Shown here: piece after piece, positions 39,171 through 48,499 of the stretch
Layout: every line of letters starts with the position of its first letter
Position numbering within the stretch: position 1 is the first letter of the stretch
From: Photobacterium profundum
Lineage (GTDB): Bacteria > Pseudomonadota > Gammaproteobacteria > Enterobacterales > Vibrionaceae
DNA: 64,000 nt
Reading direction: 5' to 3'
NCBI RefSeq assembly: GCF_003026285.1
Contig: NZ_PYOD01000009.1
Location: 103,439-167,438 of the forward strand
Translations under genes and position numbers: made by a program
The notes under the pieces: generated by a model
What the model was told of the DNA's origin: nothing
The model's database searches: none
Seen by the model: only the letters and a program-made list of their open reading frames with translations

Positions 39171-39619
39171 ATTTACCAAACGAACAATCAAGCAACCAAC
39201 TATCAGTAAAACACATAAACCAGCTGCATATACGTTAATGTTTGGGTTTCATCTCTCACAAAAAATGAGATATTGTGCTCATTTTTTAGCCAAACAGTTC
39301 AACGGGCTATTTTTAACGTTGTTAGATAAATACAGATAATTTTATTAATAAATAACAACACGTTATAATCCGATACTGAAACTTTGTTTCACCTTTATAT
39401 TCAATTTTGTAACCTTGGGTTTAAAGCCTAATTAAACGATGTTTAGTAAATAAGCGCCTGTTATTAAATTAATTATTACGCCATTATTTCAAACAACGCT
39501 TATGTAGTAAAAATATTATATACATTCCTTTACGCTTTAAGCACTAAACTTTATTATTTTTTATGTTAAAGTCTGCATCCCGTTAACACAAAGAATAAAA
39601 AGAGTGTTTAGTAAGTAAA
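39171..39619. other. AT-rich intergenic region
   Basis: These 449 bp between chitinase and L,D-transpeptidase-like genes show no credible ORF. I see no repeat or operator. Confidence 0.4.
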
Positions 39620-40264
39620 ATGAAAAAAGCAATTTGCCTATGCATTTTGATTTTCTTTTATTTGCCTATTCAGGCATCTGCAAGTAATGTCAAAAGTAGT
39701 TCATATTCTAATAATAATGCTGATATTGTAGTACAGTACGTTTACAAGAAGACAAACCTTGAAGGCGTTATTGATTATGCAATTTTCAAACAAGGATTTA
39801 ACGCATACACCAATACTAAAGGAAAAAAGAAGTCGCTACTTACGATCATTGATTACAGTAAGCCTTCAACTGAGAAAAGATTCTTTGTTATTGATTTAAA
39901 AAACCATACATTACTGTACAACACGTATGTTTCTCATGGTGTAAACAGCGGTGGTAAAATGGCGAAAAATTTCTCTAATACTGTTGATTCCAGAAAAAGC
40001 TCGTTAGGTACATATCTAACATCAACGACCTATAACGGTGGCAATGGTTACTCACTAAAGCTAGATGGCCTCACTGCTGGCATTAATGATAACGCGCGTC
40101 GTCGTTACATCGTGATTCATGGTGCTGACTATGCGACAGAGACTTTTATAAAGCGAAATGGTTACTTAGGTCGCAGTTGGGGTTGCCCTGCTTTACCTAA
40201 AAAATTATCGAAAAAAATCATTGATACCATCAAAAATGGTAGTGTTATCTTTGCACATGCTTAA
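39620..40264 (+). CDS. Murein L,D-transpeptidase catalytic-domain protein (YkuD_2 type)
   Basis: This 214-residue exported protein has a signal peptide (about 1-21). Its catalytic domain belongs to the YkuD_2 family: IDYSKPSTEKRFFVIDL, the conserved His168 in VIHGADYAT and the nucleophile Cys189 in GRSWGCPALP. Family members are thought to cross-link or trim peptidoglycan peptides. The substrate is not proven. It is monocistronic, with a dyad downstream. The ribosome site is weak. Confidence 0.85.
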   Translation: MKKAICLCILIFFYLPIQASASNVKSSSYSNNNADIVVQYVYKKTNLEGVIDYAIFKQGFNAYTNTKGKKKSLLTIIDYSKPSTEKRFFVIDLKNHTLLYNTYVSHGVNSGGKMAKNFSNTVDSRKSSLGTYLTSTTYNGGNGYSLKLDGLTAGINDNARRRYIVIHGADYATETFIKRNGYLGRSWGCPALPKKLSKKIIDTIKNGSVIFAHA

Positions 40265-40274
40265 TACTTTTTTA

Positions 40275-40308
40275 ATTATGGTCGATATCATTTGATTTCG
40301 ACCATAAT
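40275..40308. terminator. Hairpin after L,D-transpeptidase gene
   Basis: A perfect 11-bp stem ATTATGGTCGA/TCGACCATAAT has a 12-nt loop and only a short T-tract after it. The 500 bp that follow to 40822 are AT-rich and hold no credible gene. Confidence 0.55.
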
Positions 40309-40817
40309 GCATTTTAATCACACATAGTGATTAACTTAGAATATACAACGCTCGTTCATTCCAATCATGAAAAAACCAAATAAGAATAAGTACTTATATA
40401 TCCCTCCTCACACTCCTAATTATTATAGTTTCATTAATAACAGCTAGCCAATTTACACTTACGATAACCACACAGCTTAATCTCTTTGATTTAATTATAA
40501 TATTTATCGTAAAGAAAGGTAATTAACGGCTATATTGCAAGCCACCATAATGAATCCATTATCATCTCTTATTTTGAAATAAAGACAACAAACAATGTGT
40601 TCACATGACAGCCAATTTTAATTTATAACAATAATTCAAACGTTTGAAGGTAAGAGAGTTGCATTCGAGAATAGTAAACAACAACAAATGTAATGAATAA
40701 TCACGTTTATAAAATATTTATTAATGATTCTATTAACCGGATAGATTCACAGAGAAGTAGTAAAAACGATATAAAAAATTATTCGTTTATTTTATTGACT
40801 ATAACTTAATGAAGATA

Positions 40818-40846
40818 AAGAAAAATCCCCACCGAAGTAGGGATTT
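40818..40846 (-). terminator. Terminator of ald
   Basis: On the minus strand AAATCCC pairs with GGGATTT around a UUCG-containing loop and runs into TTTTTC. Confidence 0.85.
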
Positions 40847-40870
40847 ATTTAAAGCGTTGAGCAACTTTAT

Positions 40871-41986
40871 TTAAGCAATTGCTTTATCTGCAGCAACAAA
40901 CTCTAGGTCTAATGCAGATGCAACACTCTCACAAGTGATTTGACCACGGTAAACGTTTAGACCGTTTAGTAGGTGCTTATCATCTTGAAGCGCCGCTTTG
41001 TAGCCTTTATCTGCTAGCTTAAGAATGTAAGGCAGCGTCGCGTTGTTTAGTGCGAATGTTGATGTACGCGCAACAGCACCCGGCATGTTAGCAACACAGT
41101 AGTGAACAACATCATCAACGATATATGTAGGGTCGCTATGCGTTGTTGCGTGAGATGTCTCAACACAACCACCTTGGTCGATTGCAACGTCTACAATCGC
41201 AGAACCCGGCTTCATTTTCTTAATCATTTCAGCTGTGACCAGTTTCGGAGCAGCAGCACCTACAACCAATACACCACCGATAACAAGGTCTGCCGCTAGT
41301 ACATGCTTTTCAATCGCTTCTTTCGTTGAATAAACACACTGAACCGTACCACCAAATTGCGCGTCTAAATCACGTAATACATCGATATTACGGTCAAGAA
41401 CAACAACGTTAGCACGTAGGCCTACAGCCATTTGTGCAGCATTTGCACCAACAACACCACCACCGATGATAACAACTTTTGCAGGCTCAACACCTGGTAC
41501 ACCAGCTAGAAGCATACCGCTACCGCCTTTAGACTTCTCTAGAGCGAAAGCACCGGCTTGAATAGACATACGACCAGCCACTTCTGACATTGGTGCAAGT
41601 AGGGGTAAGCGCCCTTTGTCGTCTGTTACTGTTTCATACGCAATACATACTGCTTTGCTGTTTACCAAGTCTGTAGTTTGCTCTGGATCCGGTGCCAAGT
41701 GAAGGTATGTGAATAGAATTTGACCTTCACGCAGCATAGCGCGTTCAACTGCTTGAGGCTCTTTTACTTTGACAATCATTTCTGCTTCAGCAAATACCGC
41801 TTCAGCAGTTGGTAAAATTTGTGCACCAGCGTCGATGTAATCTTGGTCACTGAAACCAATACCTGAGCCAGCCAGAGTTTGGACGTATACAGTATGACCA
41901 TGAGAAACAGCTTCATTTACTGACGCTGGAACCATACCTACACGGTACTCATGAACTTTAATTTCCTTAGGTACACCAATAATCAT
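40871..41986 (-). CDS. ald: Alanine dehydrogenase
   Basis: This 371-residue NAD-dependent enzyme interconverts L-alanine and pyruvate plus ammonia. The N-terminus [18 protein letters not shown], the pyruvate/His region [10 protein letters not shown], the NAD-binding [17 protein letters not shown] and the [14 protein letters not shown] segment all match the family. The length is standard (about 370). AAGGAAAAT precedes the start. A 600-bp upstream region separates it from a repeat element. Lrp/AsnC control is common for ald but no regulator gene is adjacent. Confidence 0.96.
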   Translation of the reverse strand: MIIGVPKEIKVHEYRVGMVPASVNEAVSHGHTVYVQTLAGSGIGFSDQDYIDAGAQILPTAEAVFAEAEMIVKVKEPQAVERAMLREGQILFTYLHLAPDPEQTTDLVNSKAVCIAYETVTDDKGRLPLLAPMSEVAGRMSIQAGAFALEKSKGGSGMLLAGVPGVEPAKVVIIGGGVVGANAAQMAVGLRANVVVLDRNIDVLRDLDAQFGGTVQCVYSTKEAIEKHVLAADLVIGGVLVVGAAAPKLVTAEMIKKMKPGSAIVDVAIDQGGCVETSHATTHSDPTYIVDDVVHYCVANMPGAVARTSTFALNNATLPYILKLADKGYKAALQDDKHLLNGLNVYRGQITCESVASALDLEFVAADKAIA

Positions 41987-42589
41987 CTTAATTTTCCTTG
42001 CTGACTTGTTTAGGAGTTATATACACAATAATGAATTCCTCTTGGAATGTGTCACCGTTTTTTAACCAATATTCAACAAATGGTTCTGGTATTTTATTCC
42101 AAATCAGTATAATCAACCGTTCTTGAGCTGCGTCACACTATATAAATTCAATATAACCACCCAAAGCAGACCAGTTAACCAGGTTTACGAGCTAAAGTAG
42201 CGGTTAAAACCACAACTAAAAGAAAAAGCAGATATAAATACCAATAAAAACACTCGCATATAAGTAATATCAAGGTGTTAAATGCATATTTAGAGGATTA
42301 GCTATAGAACAAAGTACTATTTATATGAATTACAGCTCACAAAACACTACACTCGAAAACATATCAAAACCGCACAACAAAACACGGCCCGTTAACAAAA
42401 AAGCAACCAAATGGAGTGTTAGAGGCTGGTTTAAGATAATAAGATCACAAAAATGGAGACTGCAGATTTTCTATCAGTGATAAACATCACAGATAAACTT
42501 GTGACATTGAGTTCAAGAGGTGTTAGCCATTAAGGGTCACTCATTGGGCAAGCATTTTCACAGAGGGAGTTGATCTAAGTTTCAACGTT
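41987..42589. other. Long region upstream of ald
   Basis: These 603 bp hold no credible ORF. The ald promoter must lie near 42000-42150. It ends at the MITE-like element. Confidence 0.4.
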
Positions 42590-42750
42590 ATACCATTCTG
42601 GATAAGTAAATTGTCAGATAATTGCGTAGAGAAAATTGATGATAACAAGGCTGGAATTGAAGTAACTAGTGGTTCCAATTATAAAATTCTAACGTACTTA
42701 TAAGCTATTTTAACCAGCAAGGATGATCAGATACTTGTCTAGATTGGTAT
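42590..42750. repeat. MITE-like element with terminal inverted repeats
   Basis: The left end (42590-42617, ATACCATTCTGGATAAGTA...) is an imperfect inverted copy of the right end (42725-42750, ...ACTTGTCTAGATTGGTAT). About 20 of the first 26 positions agree. The 161-bp unit is non-coding. Its ends and inner words (GATAACAAGGC, CCAGCAAGGATGATC) resemble a dispersed non-autonomous repeat I associate with Vibrio and Photobacterium genomes. A target duplication is not evident and it may be decayed. Confidence 0.6.
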
Positions 42751-42778
42751 CTAAGTACAACAAGGCAGATTTATGGCA

Positions 42779-42806
42779 TAAAAAAACCGCAAAAAGCGGC
42801 TTTCTT
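42779..42806 (-). terminator. Terminator of the 88-residue gene
   Basis: On the minus strand GCCGC-TTTTT-GCGGT is followed by seven T. Confidence 0.85.
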
Positions 42807-42855
42807 TCAAAACGATTATCGATTGATATAACGTTTAGCTTTTTACTTACTAACC

Positions 42856-43122
42856 TTAGTCTTCAACTTCCCAAGGCATGTCAGGCAATGCCGTTAAGTT
42901 TTCACTGTAACGCTTAAGGTCAAATGTACCTTCATTTTTGGCCACATCAAAAACTTCGATAGATAATGCACAAGCAATCATTTGAACGGCTTCTTCACGC
43001 GGCGTACCTGACATAACTAAGCGCATCAATGTTTCTTTCACCTTCACTGGATTACCATCAGTAAGTTGATTTTCAACAATTTCCACTAACATATCGCCAG
43101 TCATGATATCTTCGTTCTGCAT
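42856..43122 (-). CDS. Conserved-looking hypothetical protein, 88 residues
   Basis: I do not recognise a named family. The protein is acidic, soluble and predicted mostly helical (GDMLVEIVENQL...VKVKETLMRLVMSGTPREEAVQMIACALSIEVFDV). It ends in a short tail ALPDMPWEVED. There is no signal peptide or metal motif. The gene has a good terminator downstream and lies 49 bp after the DUF2799 lipoprotein gene on the same strand, so the two may be co-transcribed. Confidence 0.65.
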   Translation of the reverse strand: MQNEDIMTGDMLVEIVENQLTDGNPVKVKETLMRLVMSGTPREEAVQMIACALSIEVFDVAKNEGTFDLKRYSENLTALPDMPWEVED

Positions 43123-43171
43123 TTTTATTGCCTGTATAATAAATTCTTGCGTATTTTACTCTATTTATAAG

Positions 43172-43534
43172 TCAGTACATACTGCCAGCTGAACTTTTAC
43201 GTCCACTGACATAATCTTCACGAAATGTCCAATCTAGCTGATCGCAAATTCCGTTATACATAATGCCTTTCACGCCCAAGATATAAGCACTTTGTCGGCA
43301 ATATTCAGCCCGCCCTTGCTCATACCCCTTATCATAAGCGCTCAATGTATCTTTATTTAACGTACTTAAGCTATCTAATGCCTTAAGCTGGGTTTCACTT
43401 TGCTTCGTATTACCGGAACTCGCACGCTCACTGCCGTAATCTTGCCAATCAGCCGCAGTTCCTAATGGTGGAACATTTTGATTAGCACAGCCTACTAAAA
43501 GAGCCAACAAACCTATTGTGATTTCAGCTCGCAT
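43172..43534 (-). CDS. DUF2799 family lipoprotein
   Basis: This 120-residue protein has a lipoprotein signal peptide with lipobox LLVGC (Cys16). The DUF2799 pattern follows: WQDYGSERA, YDKGYEQGRAEYC and the C-terminal G-x-R-x5-Y segment. It is probably anchored in the outer membrane. The function of this family is unknown. GGGGAG precedes the start. Confidence 0.85.
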   Translation of the reverse strand: MRAEITIGLLALLVGCANQNVPPLGTAADWQDYGSERASSGNTKQSETQLKALDSLSTLNKDTLSAYDKGYEQGRAEYCRQSAYILGVKGIMYNGICDQLDWTFREDYVSGRKSSAGSMY

Positions 43535-43632
43535 ATTTCTCCCCTTCTATGAAACACGCATAATCTATAGATATATAAAGTATATGCCCACGTAATATCA
43601 AAAAGCAGAAGTAAGCCGACAGCTAGCTAACA

Positions 43633-44322
43633 CTAAGTATATTTAATTGGATTTGTCACTAAATTCAATACCGTAAGATGTGCTTGATGCATTGAATCAA
43701 AAGAGTAATCCAATGCAAGCGGCCCATATTTTGAGGAGCCTATAGAAAAGTCGGTAACATCAATATCGCTCACTAATACTGTTTTTAATCCCGCAGATAA
43801 CGACGATTTGATGCCAGTAACGCTGTCTTCAATCGCTAAAACTTCATGAGGATTAAAACCCAATGTGGCACACGCTAGCTGGTATATATCGGGGGCAGGT
43901 TTATTAGAGGCAACATCTTCACCACAAAAAACGTGATCAAATAATTCAAGCCAACCATGACGTTGTAAAATACCTTCAACATAGATACGTGGCGCACCAG
44001 TAACGACCGCTAAAGGCACTTTTCCCGAGAGCTCATGCAGTAATGTACTCACACCCAACTTAGCCGGAATATTATCAAGCATTAGCGCTTTTTCTGTTAT
44101 TACTTCCATTTGTTGCAACATGTGTTCTATAGGCATACTAATGGAAAAGCGAGTAAAAAGGTCTATCGCTACTTTATCCCATGTTACACCGGCATACCGC
44201 TCTAGAAATGCCCCCATTGAAAAGTCGATACCTAATGTCTTTAAAAAACCAGACCAATTTTCTGCATGGAACACTTCAGAATCGACAAGAGTGCCATCAA
44301 AATCAAAACAAATAGCCCGCAT
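43633..44322 (-). CDS. HAD-family phosphatase
   Basis: This 229-residue HAD subfamily IA hydrolase has motif I DFDGTLVDSE, motif II VVTGAPR, the Lys of SNKPAPDIY and motif III LAIEDSVTGIKSSL. It resembles beta-phosphoglucomutase/YieH-type sugar phosphatases; the substrate is unknown. The start at 44322 (MRAICFDFDGT) has GGGGAAG just upstream; an earlier in-frame start adds 36 atypical residues. It lies 135 bp downstream of arsJ in the same direction and could be read through from the arsenic operon. Confidence 0.87.
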   Translation of the reverse strand: MRAICFDFDGTLVDSEVFHAENWSGFLKTLGIDFSMGAFLERYAGVTWDKVAIDLFTRFSISMPIEHMLQQMEVITEKALMLDNIPAKLGVSTLLHELSGKVPLAVVTGAPRIYVEGILQRHGWLELFDHVFCGEDVASNKPAPDIYQLACATLGFNPHEVLAIEDSVTGIKSSLSAGLKTVLVSDIDVTDFSIGSSKYGPLALDYSFDSMHQAHLTVLNLVTNPIKYT

Positions 44323-44457
44323 TTTACTTCCCCAACAAACAGAAGCGGCTATGGTAAAAGTTAGTTCTTCTGAAAGCAAAAAATTCACCAACACATCGTT
44401 ATTAATGTGTTGATGAATACTTATCTCCAAGCTAGCTCAAGATGCCATCGTTCGTCG

Positions 44458-45690
44458 TTATAAAGCGGCTTCTACCTTAGGATGTGCAGGTAAGCGAATT
44501 GAAATTACCGTTGTTATAGTTAAGAAAACAAAAGAGACCCATAAACAAGCAGCAAGTCCGTACTCTTGATACATCCAACCCGATAAGATGGTACCAATTA
44601 AACGCCCCATCGCATTCGCCATATAATAAAAGCCAACATCCAGCGATACGCCGTCATCTTTGGCATAGCTAACAATTAAGTATGAGTGCAGTGAAGAATT
44701 AACCGCAAATACTGCACCAAAAATTAGTAGGCCAACGATAATAGTCAACTCTGGCTGCCAATTAAACTGTACACCAAGCGCGATGATTGCGGTAATAGCA
44801 GCAAGTAAAGCAGCCCACCCCATTGCAGCTCGCCCATCAGGTACAACACCTTTCGCTTTACCCGTTAACCGAGGAGCAAAACCTTGAACCACACCATAAG
44901 CAATAACCCAAGTAGCAAGAAAACCACCAACCATTACGTGGTCCCAGCCAAATACTTGTCCTAGGTAAATAGGCAATGCGACAACAAACCACACATCGCG
45001 AGCGCCAAACAAAAACATACGAGCAGCAGAAAGGATATTGATACTCTCACTTTTTGAAAATATCTGGCTAAATTTTATCTTGTTCTTCGCTTTTCCCATG
45101 TCTTTCTCAAGCCAAAGCAAACTCATGCAAAAAACAATCGCCAGCACAGCAGCCATTGCTAATACTGAGCCTTGAAAACCTAATGTCGCCAACAATAAAC
45201 CACCTAAGAAAAAGCCTGCACCTTTAAGGGCATTTTTTGAACCTGTTAGAATTGCAATCCACTTATACAATGCACCTTGTTGATCACTAGGAACTAAGGT
45301 TTTAATGGCACTTTTCGCACTCATTTTATTTAAGTCTTTGGCTATACCCGACATAGCTTGTGCCAACATCACCCAAGCAACGGTAAGGTAAGCTGTCGGA
45401 ATAGCAAGCATGACCAAAGCAATAACCTGCATAGCAAGGCCAATATTCATCGTGCGATTTAACCCAACTTTCGCACCAAGCCAACCACCAATAAGGTTGG
45501 TTACTACACCAAAAAATTCATAGAACAAAAATAGTGATGCAATTTCGAGCGGTGAATAGCCAAGTTGATGAAAATGTAAGACCACCAGCATGCGTAATGC
45601 ACCATCAGTGATGGTAAAGTTCCAATAGTTAAACGTCACCAACATGTACTGCTTTACATCTTTCGACAGATTTGAAAACGCTGTAATCAT
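44458..45690 (-). CDS. arsJ: Organoarsenical efflux MFS transporter ArsJ
   Basis: This 410-residue, 12-helix MFS protein matches the ArsJ family (NYWNFTITDGALRMLVVLHFH, GGWLGAKVGLNRTM, SGIAKDLNKMSAKSAIK). ArsJ exports 1-arseno-3-phosphoglycerate, the unstable product made when GAPDH uses arsenate instead of phosphate. The gap gene directly upstream (107 bp, same strand) is the hallmark pairing of this route. Together they give arsenate resistance without reduction. Confidence 0.93.
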   Translation of the reverse strand: MITAFSNLSKDVKQYMLVTFNYWNFTITDGALRMLVVLHFHQLGYSPLEIASLFLFYEFFGVVTNLIGGWLGAKVGLNRTMNIGLAMQVIALVMLAIPTAYLTVAWVMLAQAMSGIAKDLNKMSAKSAIKTLVPSDQQGALYKWIAILTGSKNALKGAGFFLGGLLLATLGFQGSVLAMAAVLAIVFCMSLLWLEKDMGKAKNKIKFSQIFSKSESINILSAARMFLFGARDVWFVVALPIYLGQVFGWDHVMVGGFLATWVIAYGVVQGFAPRLTGKAKGVVPDGRAAMGWAALLAAITAIIALGVQFNWQPELTIIVGLLIFGAVFAVNSSLHSYLIVSYAKDDGVSLDVGFYYMANAMGRLIGTILSGWMYQEYGLAACLWVSFVFLTITTVISIRLPAHPKVEAAL

Positions 45691-45796
45691 TCCGATATCT
45701 CTATCTCATTCTCCGCATTTATTAGTTATTCATAAATACGGAGTAATTTTCTTCGTTAGCCATCATCAACTCAGCCAATGACAATGCTAGATGTGA

Positions 45797-46798
45797 CTAC
45801 GCAGAGCCAACTTGACGAATTAACTCTGAAGTACGCGTCGCGTAGCCCATTTCATTGTCGTACCACGCGTAAATTTTCACCATTCGATCATTAACAACCA
45901 TGGTAGATAGTGCATCAACAATTGTTGAACGTTGATCACCTTTGTAATCAATAGAGACAAGTGGACGATCTTCAAAGCCCAGTACGCCAACCATTTCAGT
46001 TTCTGATGCTTCTTTTAGCAGTGCGTTAATTTCTTCAGCGGTTGTATCTCGGCTAACATCAAAAATAATGTCCGTTAATGATGCATTAGCTAAAGGTACA
46101 CGCACTGCATGACCATTAATTTTTCCTTTTAACTCTGGGAAAATTTCTACAATAGCAGTAGCTGAACCCGTTGTGGTTGGAATCAAGCTTGAACCACATG
46201 AACGTGCACGGCGAAGGTCTTTATGCGGCGCATCAAGAATGGTTTGGGTGTTGGTTAGGTTATGAATTGTCGTAAAAGAGGCTTGATCGATACCGATCTT
46301 CTCATGAATCACCTTAACAATCGGTGCGATACAATTAGTAGTGCATGATGCTGCTGTAACTATGCTGTGCTTTTCTGGATCAAATAAATGATCATTCACA
46401 CCCACCACCACATTGAGTACACCTTCTTCTTTTACAGGTGCAGATACAACAACACGTTTTACCCCCTGATCGAGGTACTTTTGCAGCAATGCTGTTTTAC
46501 GATGAACCCCCGTAGCTTCAAGAACAACGTCACAGCCCGACCAATCGACAGCATCAATATCACGCTCTTGGCTACATGTGATGCTTGCATCGCCAATCAA
46601 CAGCTGATCACCTTCGACAGTAACGGCATGATTCCAACGACCTTGAATCGAATCGAACTCAAGTAAATGCCCCAGTGTTTTTGCATCACCAGCCACATCA
46701 TTTATCTGAACAAATTCTAATTCATCCCAATCAAAGGCTGCGCGAAGTGCTAAACGTCCGATACGGCCAAAACCATTAATACCGACTTTAATTGTCAT
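45797..46798 (-). CDS. ArsJ-associated glyceraldehyde-3-phosphate dehydrogenase
   Basis: This 333-residue GAPDH has the Rossmann [14 protein letters not shown], the nucleophile cysteine in [10 protein letters not shown] and the C-terminal [11 protein letters not shown]. In ars operons this paralogue forms 1-arseno-3-phosphoglycerate, which ArsJ exports. ATG 46798 ([11 protein letters not shown]) has AAGGG 7 nt upstream and is preferred over the in-frame ATG at 46816. The promoter region carries the same motif as the arsRC promoter. It is the first gene of the gap-arsJ unit. Confidence 0.93.
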   Translation of the reverse strand: MTIKVGINGFGRIGRLALRAAFDWDELEFVQINDVAGDAKTLGHLLEFDSIQGRWNHAVTVEGDQLLIGDASITCSQERDIDAVDWSGCDVVLEATGVHRKTALLQKYLDQGVKRVVVSAPVKEEGVLNVVVGVNDHLFDPEKHSIVTAASCTTNCIAPIVKVIHEKIGIDQASFTTIHNLTNTQTILDAPHKDLRRARSCGSSLIPTTTGSATAIVEIFPELKGKINGHAVRVPLANASLTDIIFDVSRDTTAEEINALLKEASETEMVGVLGFEDRPLVSIDYKGDQRSTIVDALSTMVVNDRMVKIYAWYDNEMGYATRTSELIRQVGSA

Positions 46799-46844
46799 GT
46801 TCTTACCCTTATTCATTCAATGTTAACGTAAACTGAAACGCTAC

Positions 46845-46866
46845 ATACGAAAACTCATATATATGC
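46845..46866 (-). promoter_or_regulatory. Putative ArsR operator upstream of gap-arsJ
   Basis: On the minus strand a word of the form ATATATGAGTTTTCGTAT (TACGAAAACTCATA on the plus strand from 46847) matches the arsRC operator in both sequence and position. It lies just before a TATGTA -10-like hexamer. Coordinates are good to one or two bases. Confidence 0.55.
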
Positions 46867-46917
46867 CTTACCGCATATTAATAAACCTAAGACTGATTGA
46901 CCAGTTTTTTCTGTAAA

Positions 46918-46961
46918 AAAGCCCCTTAATGCATTGTAGTTCTTGCACTAAGGGGCTTAAT
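46918..46961 (-). terminator. Terminator of arsRC-phosphatase unit
   Basis: On the minus strand TTAAGCCCCTTA (46950-46961) pairs with TAAGGGGCTT (46919-46928) and runs into TTTTTTAC. It separates this unit from gap-arsJ. Confidence 0.88.
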
Positions 46962-47000
46962 TATCTAAGAGCTGAAAAATGTCCTAACTGTTAGAAACCG

Positions 47001-47513
47001 TTATTTAGCAAATTGTTGAATGTAATCAATGTGCGGTTGACGAGTAAATGCACCCGGACGAAGTGCTTGAATTTGTGCAATCGTAGGTTCTAATTCAAAA
47101 CCACGAGCTAACATTAGGCGTGCAGCAATCAATCCTGTACGGCCTGAACCTCCCATACAATGAATAACCAATGACTCGCCATTATCTAGCATTGCTTGTG
47201 CAGCAGTATTCGCTGCACCCCAGTTTGCATCAAATGCTTCGCCTGGTGCACAATCATCTTCAATAGGAAGGTGAAACCACTTAAGCCCTAGCGTCTTACA
47301 TTCTTGTGTCAACACTTCAAGTCCACCATCAGGTAAGTCACTTTCTTGCAATGCCGTTAAAACAGCGGTTGCCCCTGCCTCTTTTAATTGTACTAATGAA
47401 TCATGCAAATTTGCTTCTTTCTTGCCTGGGCAAGGTGTTAGCAGAAGTTGTGCGCCCTGGCTGCTCAAAGTTGCATCTAGAGAAAGAGCCCAAAATGGAT
47501 GTGTCTTTGACAT
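47001..47513 (-). CDS. Dual-specificity/tyrosine phosphatase-like protein of ars locus
   Basis: This 170-residue cytosolic protein has a cysteine-phosphatase signature HCMGGSGRTG (His118, nucleophile Cys119, Arg125) and an upstream acidic loop (PIEDDCAPG) that could supply the general acid. It resembles CDKN3/DUSP-type phosphatases. It lies 65 bp after the arsRC fusion gene and before a terminator, so it is part of the first arsenic unit. The CX5R pocket binds phosphate oxyanions and could in principle handle arsenate or an arseno-ester, but no such activity is known to me. The ribosome site is weak. Confidence 0.82.
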   Translation of the reverse strand: MSKTHPFWALSLDATLSSQGAQLLLTPCPGKKEANLHDSLVQLKEAGATAVLTALQESDLPDGGLEVLTQECKTLGLKWFHLPIEDDCAPGEAFDANWGAANTAAQAMLDNGESLVIHCMGGSGRTGLIAARLMLARGFELEPTIAQIQALRPGAFTRQPHIDYIQQFAK

Positions 47514-47578
47514 TGTGTATACCTATATTTTATTATTTTGAAATGACTAAAACCTTGAGAGTTCAGTGTTCATAAAAC

Positions 47579-48340
47579 TTATTTTTTCTTACTATATCCT
47601 GGCTTTTTTCTATCTTTAATCTGGCTAAGCTTTAATTTTTCATTATTGATTAGCCCAGGATTACCATTGCGTACAGTTGTTAATATGTGGTGGATCCAAA
47701 CCGGTAAATTCTCAGGTAAACGATAGAAAACCCACAAACCTTCGCGTTGATCTTTTAAAATTCCCGCATCACGCAATAGAGCAAGATGACGAGAAACTTT
47801 TGGCTGACTAACAGACAAGGCTTTCGTTAAATCGCCCACAGAAAGGGCAAACTCATCTTCAATCAACATCAAGATACGAAGACGAAGCGGATCACTCATG
47901 ATCTTAAAAAGTTCAACAGGACCAACAGCATCACTTTGACCTTCACCATTTAACATCAAAAATAATGCGATTCTTACTTTAAGCCCTTCATAAGTATCAA
48001 TGAAACCCTGAGCCCCCTTTAGTGGTTTAGGATCTTTAAAATCCCAATGGATCAACGCATCAGATTCAGGGAATAATCCACATTCATTACTCGCCTTATC
48101 ACATAGTGTTATAACCACATCAAAATGCTGATCATGTAATGACTCAGCTGAAACACTTTGAAGATTGTCACTATTCACACCATTTTGAGTTAATACTGTA
48201 TAAACACGCTCATCAACAGTTTCGGGGCTCATACCCGCACTCATCACTTCATAACTATCATCAGCCATGTGTCGCATTAATGCCTCAGCCAGTTGAGAAC
48301 GTGCCGAATTGCCAGTGCAGAGAAAAAGTATTTTTTTCAT
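47579..48340 (-). CDS. Arsenate reductase-ArsR repressor fusion
   Basis: This 253-residue fusion has an N-terminal low-molecular-weight-phosphatase domain of thioredoxin-type arsenate reductase (about 1-138). The P-loop is CTGNSARS (Cys8, Arg14), with Cys80 and Cys87 in TLCDKASNECG and the HWDFKDP acid loop. The ArsR winged helix follows (about 140-228, KIMSDPLRLRILMLI, SVSQPKVSRHLALL) and then a basic tail. The usual As(III)-binding Cys pair of helix 3 (ELCVCDL) reads ALSVGDL, so it is absent. The only cysteines are in the reductase half. It is the first gene of the unit and presumably autoregulates. Confidence 0.92.
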   Translation of the reverse strand: MKKILFLCTGNSARSQLAEALMRHMADDSYEVMSAGMSPETVDERVYTVLTQNGVNSDNLQSVSAESLHDQHFDVVITLCDKASNECGLFPESDALIHWDFKDPKPLKGAQGFIDTYEGLKVRIALFLMLNGEGQSDAVGPVELFKIMSDPLRLRILMLIEDEFALSVGDLTKALSVSQPKVSRHLALLRDAGILKDQREGLWVFYRLPENLPVWIHHILTTVRNGNPGLINNEKLKLSQIKDRKKPGYSKKK

Positions 48341-48369
48341 ATGAGTCTTGATTTTCGATATTTGAAATC

Positions 48370-48397
48370 ATTATATACGAACAATCATATATATCAA
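48370..48397 (-). promoter_or_regulatory. arsRC promoter with embedded operator
   Basis: Read on the minus strand, a -35 TTGATA (48392-48397) and a -10 TATAAT (48370-48375) are spaced by 16 bp. The spacer and edges contain ATATATGATTGTTCGTA, the word shared with the gap-arsJ promoter. Bound repressor would block polymerase directly. Confidence 0.65.
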
Positions 48398-48423
48398 AAT
48401 TCAGATATGGGAATTATTGATAT

Positions 48424-48456
48424 AAAAATGCCACCTTGTGCATAGACAAAAGTGGC
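48424..48456 (-). terminator. Terminator of alpha/beta hydrolase gene
   Basis: On the minus strand a GCCAC/GTGGC stem, extended by TTTGT/ACAAG pairs, is followed by ATTTTTATA. Confidence 0.75.
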
Positions 48457-48499
48457 AAAAGATTAACTTATACATGAGCGTCCAAATGCTCGTTGTTTA

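Noticed and set aside
43633..44430. Longer HAD protein with a 36-residue N-terminal extension
   Set aside because: The extension has no family similarity, and a strong GGGGAAG ribosome site supports the start at 44322.
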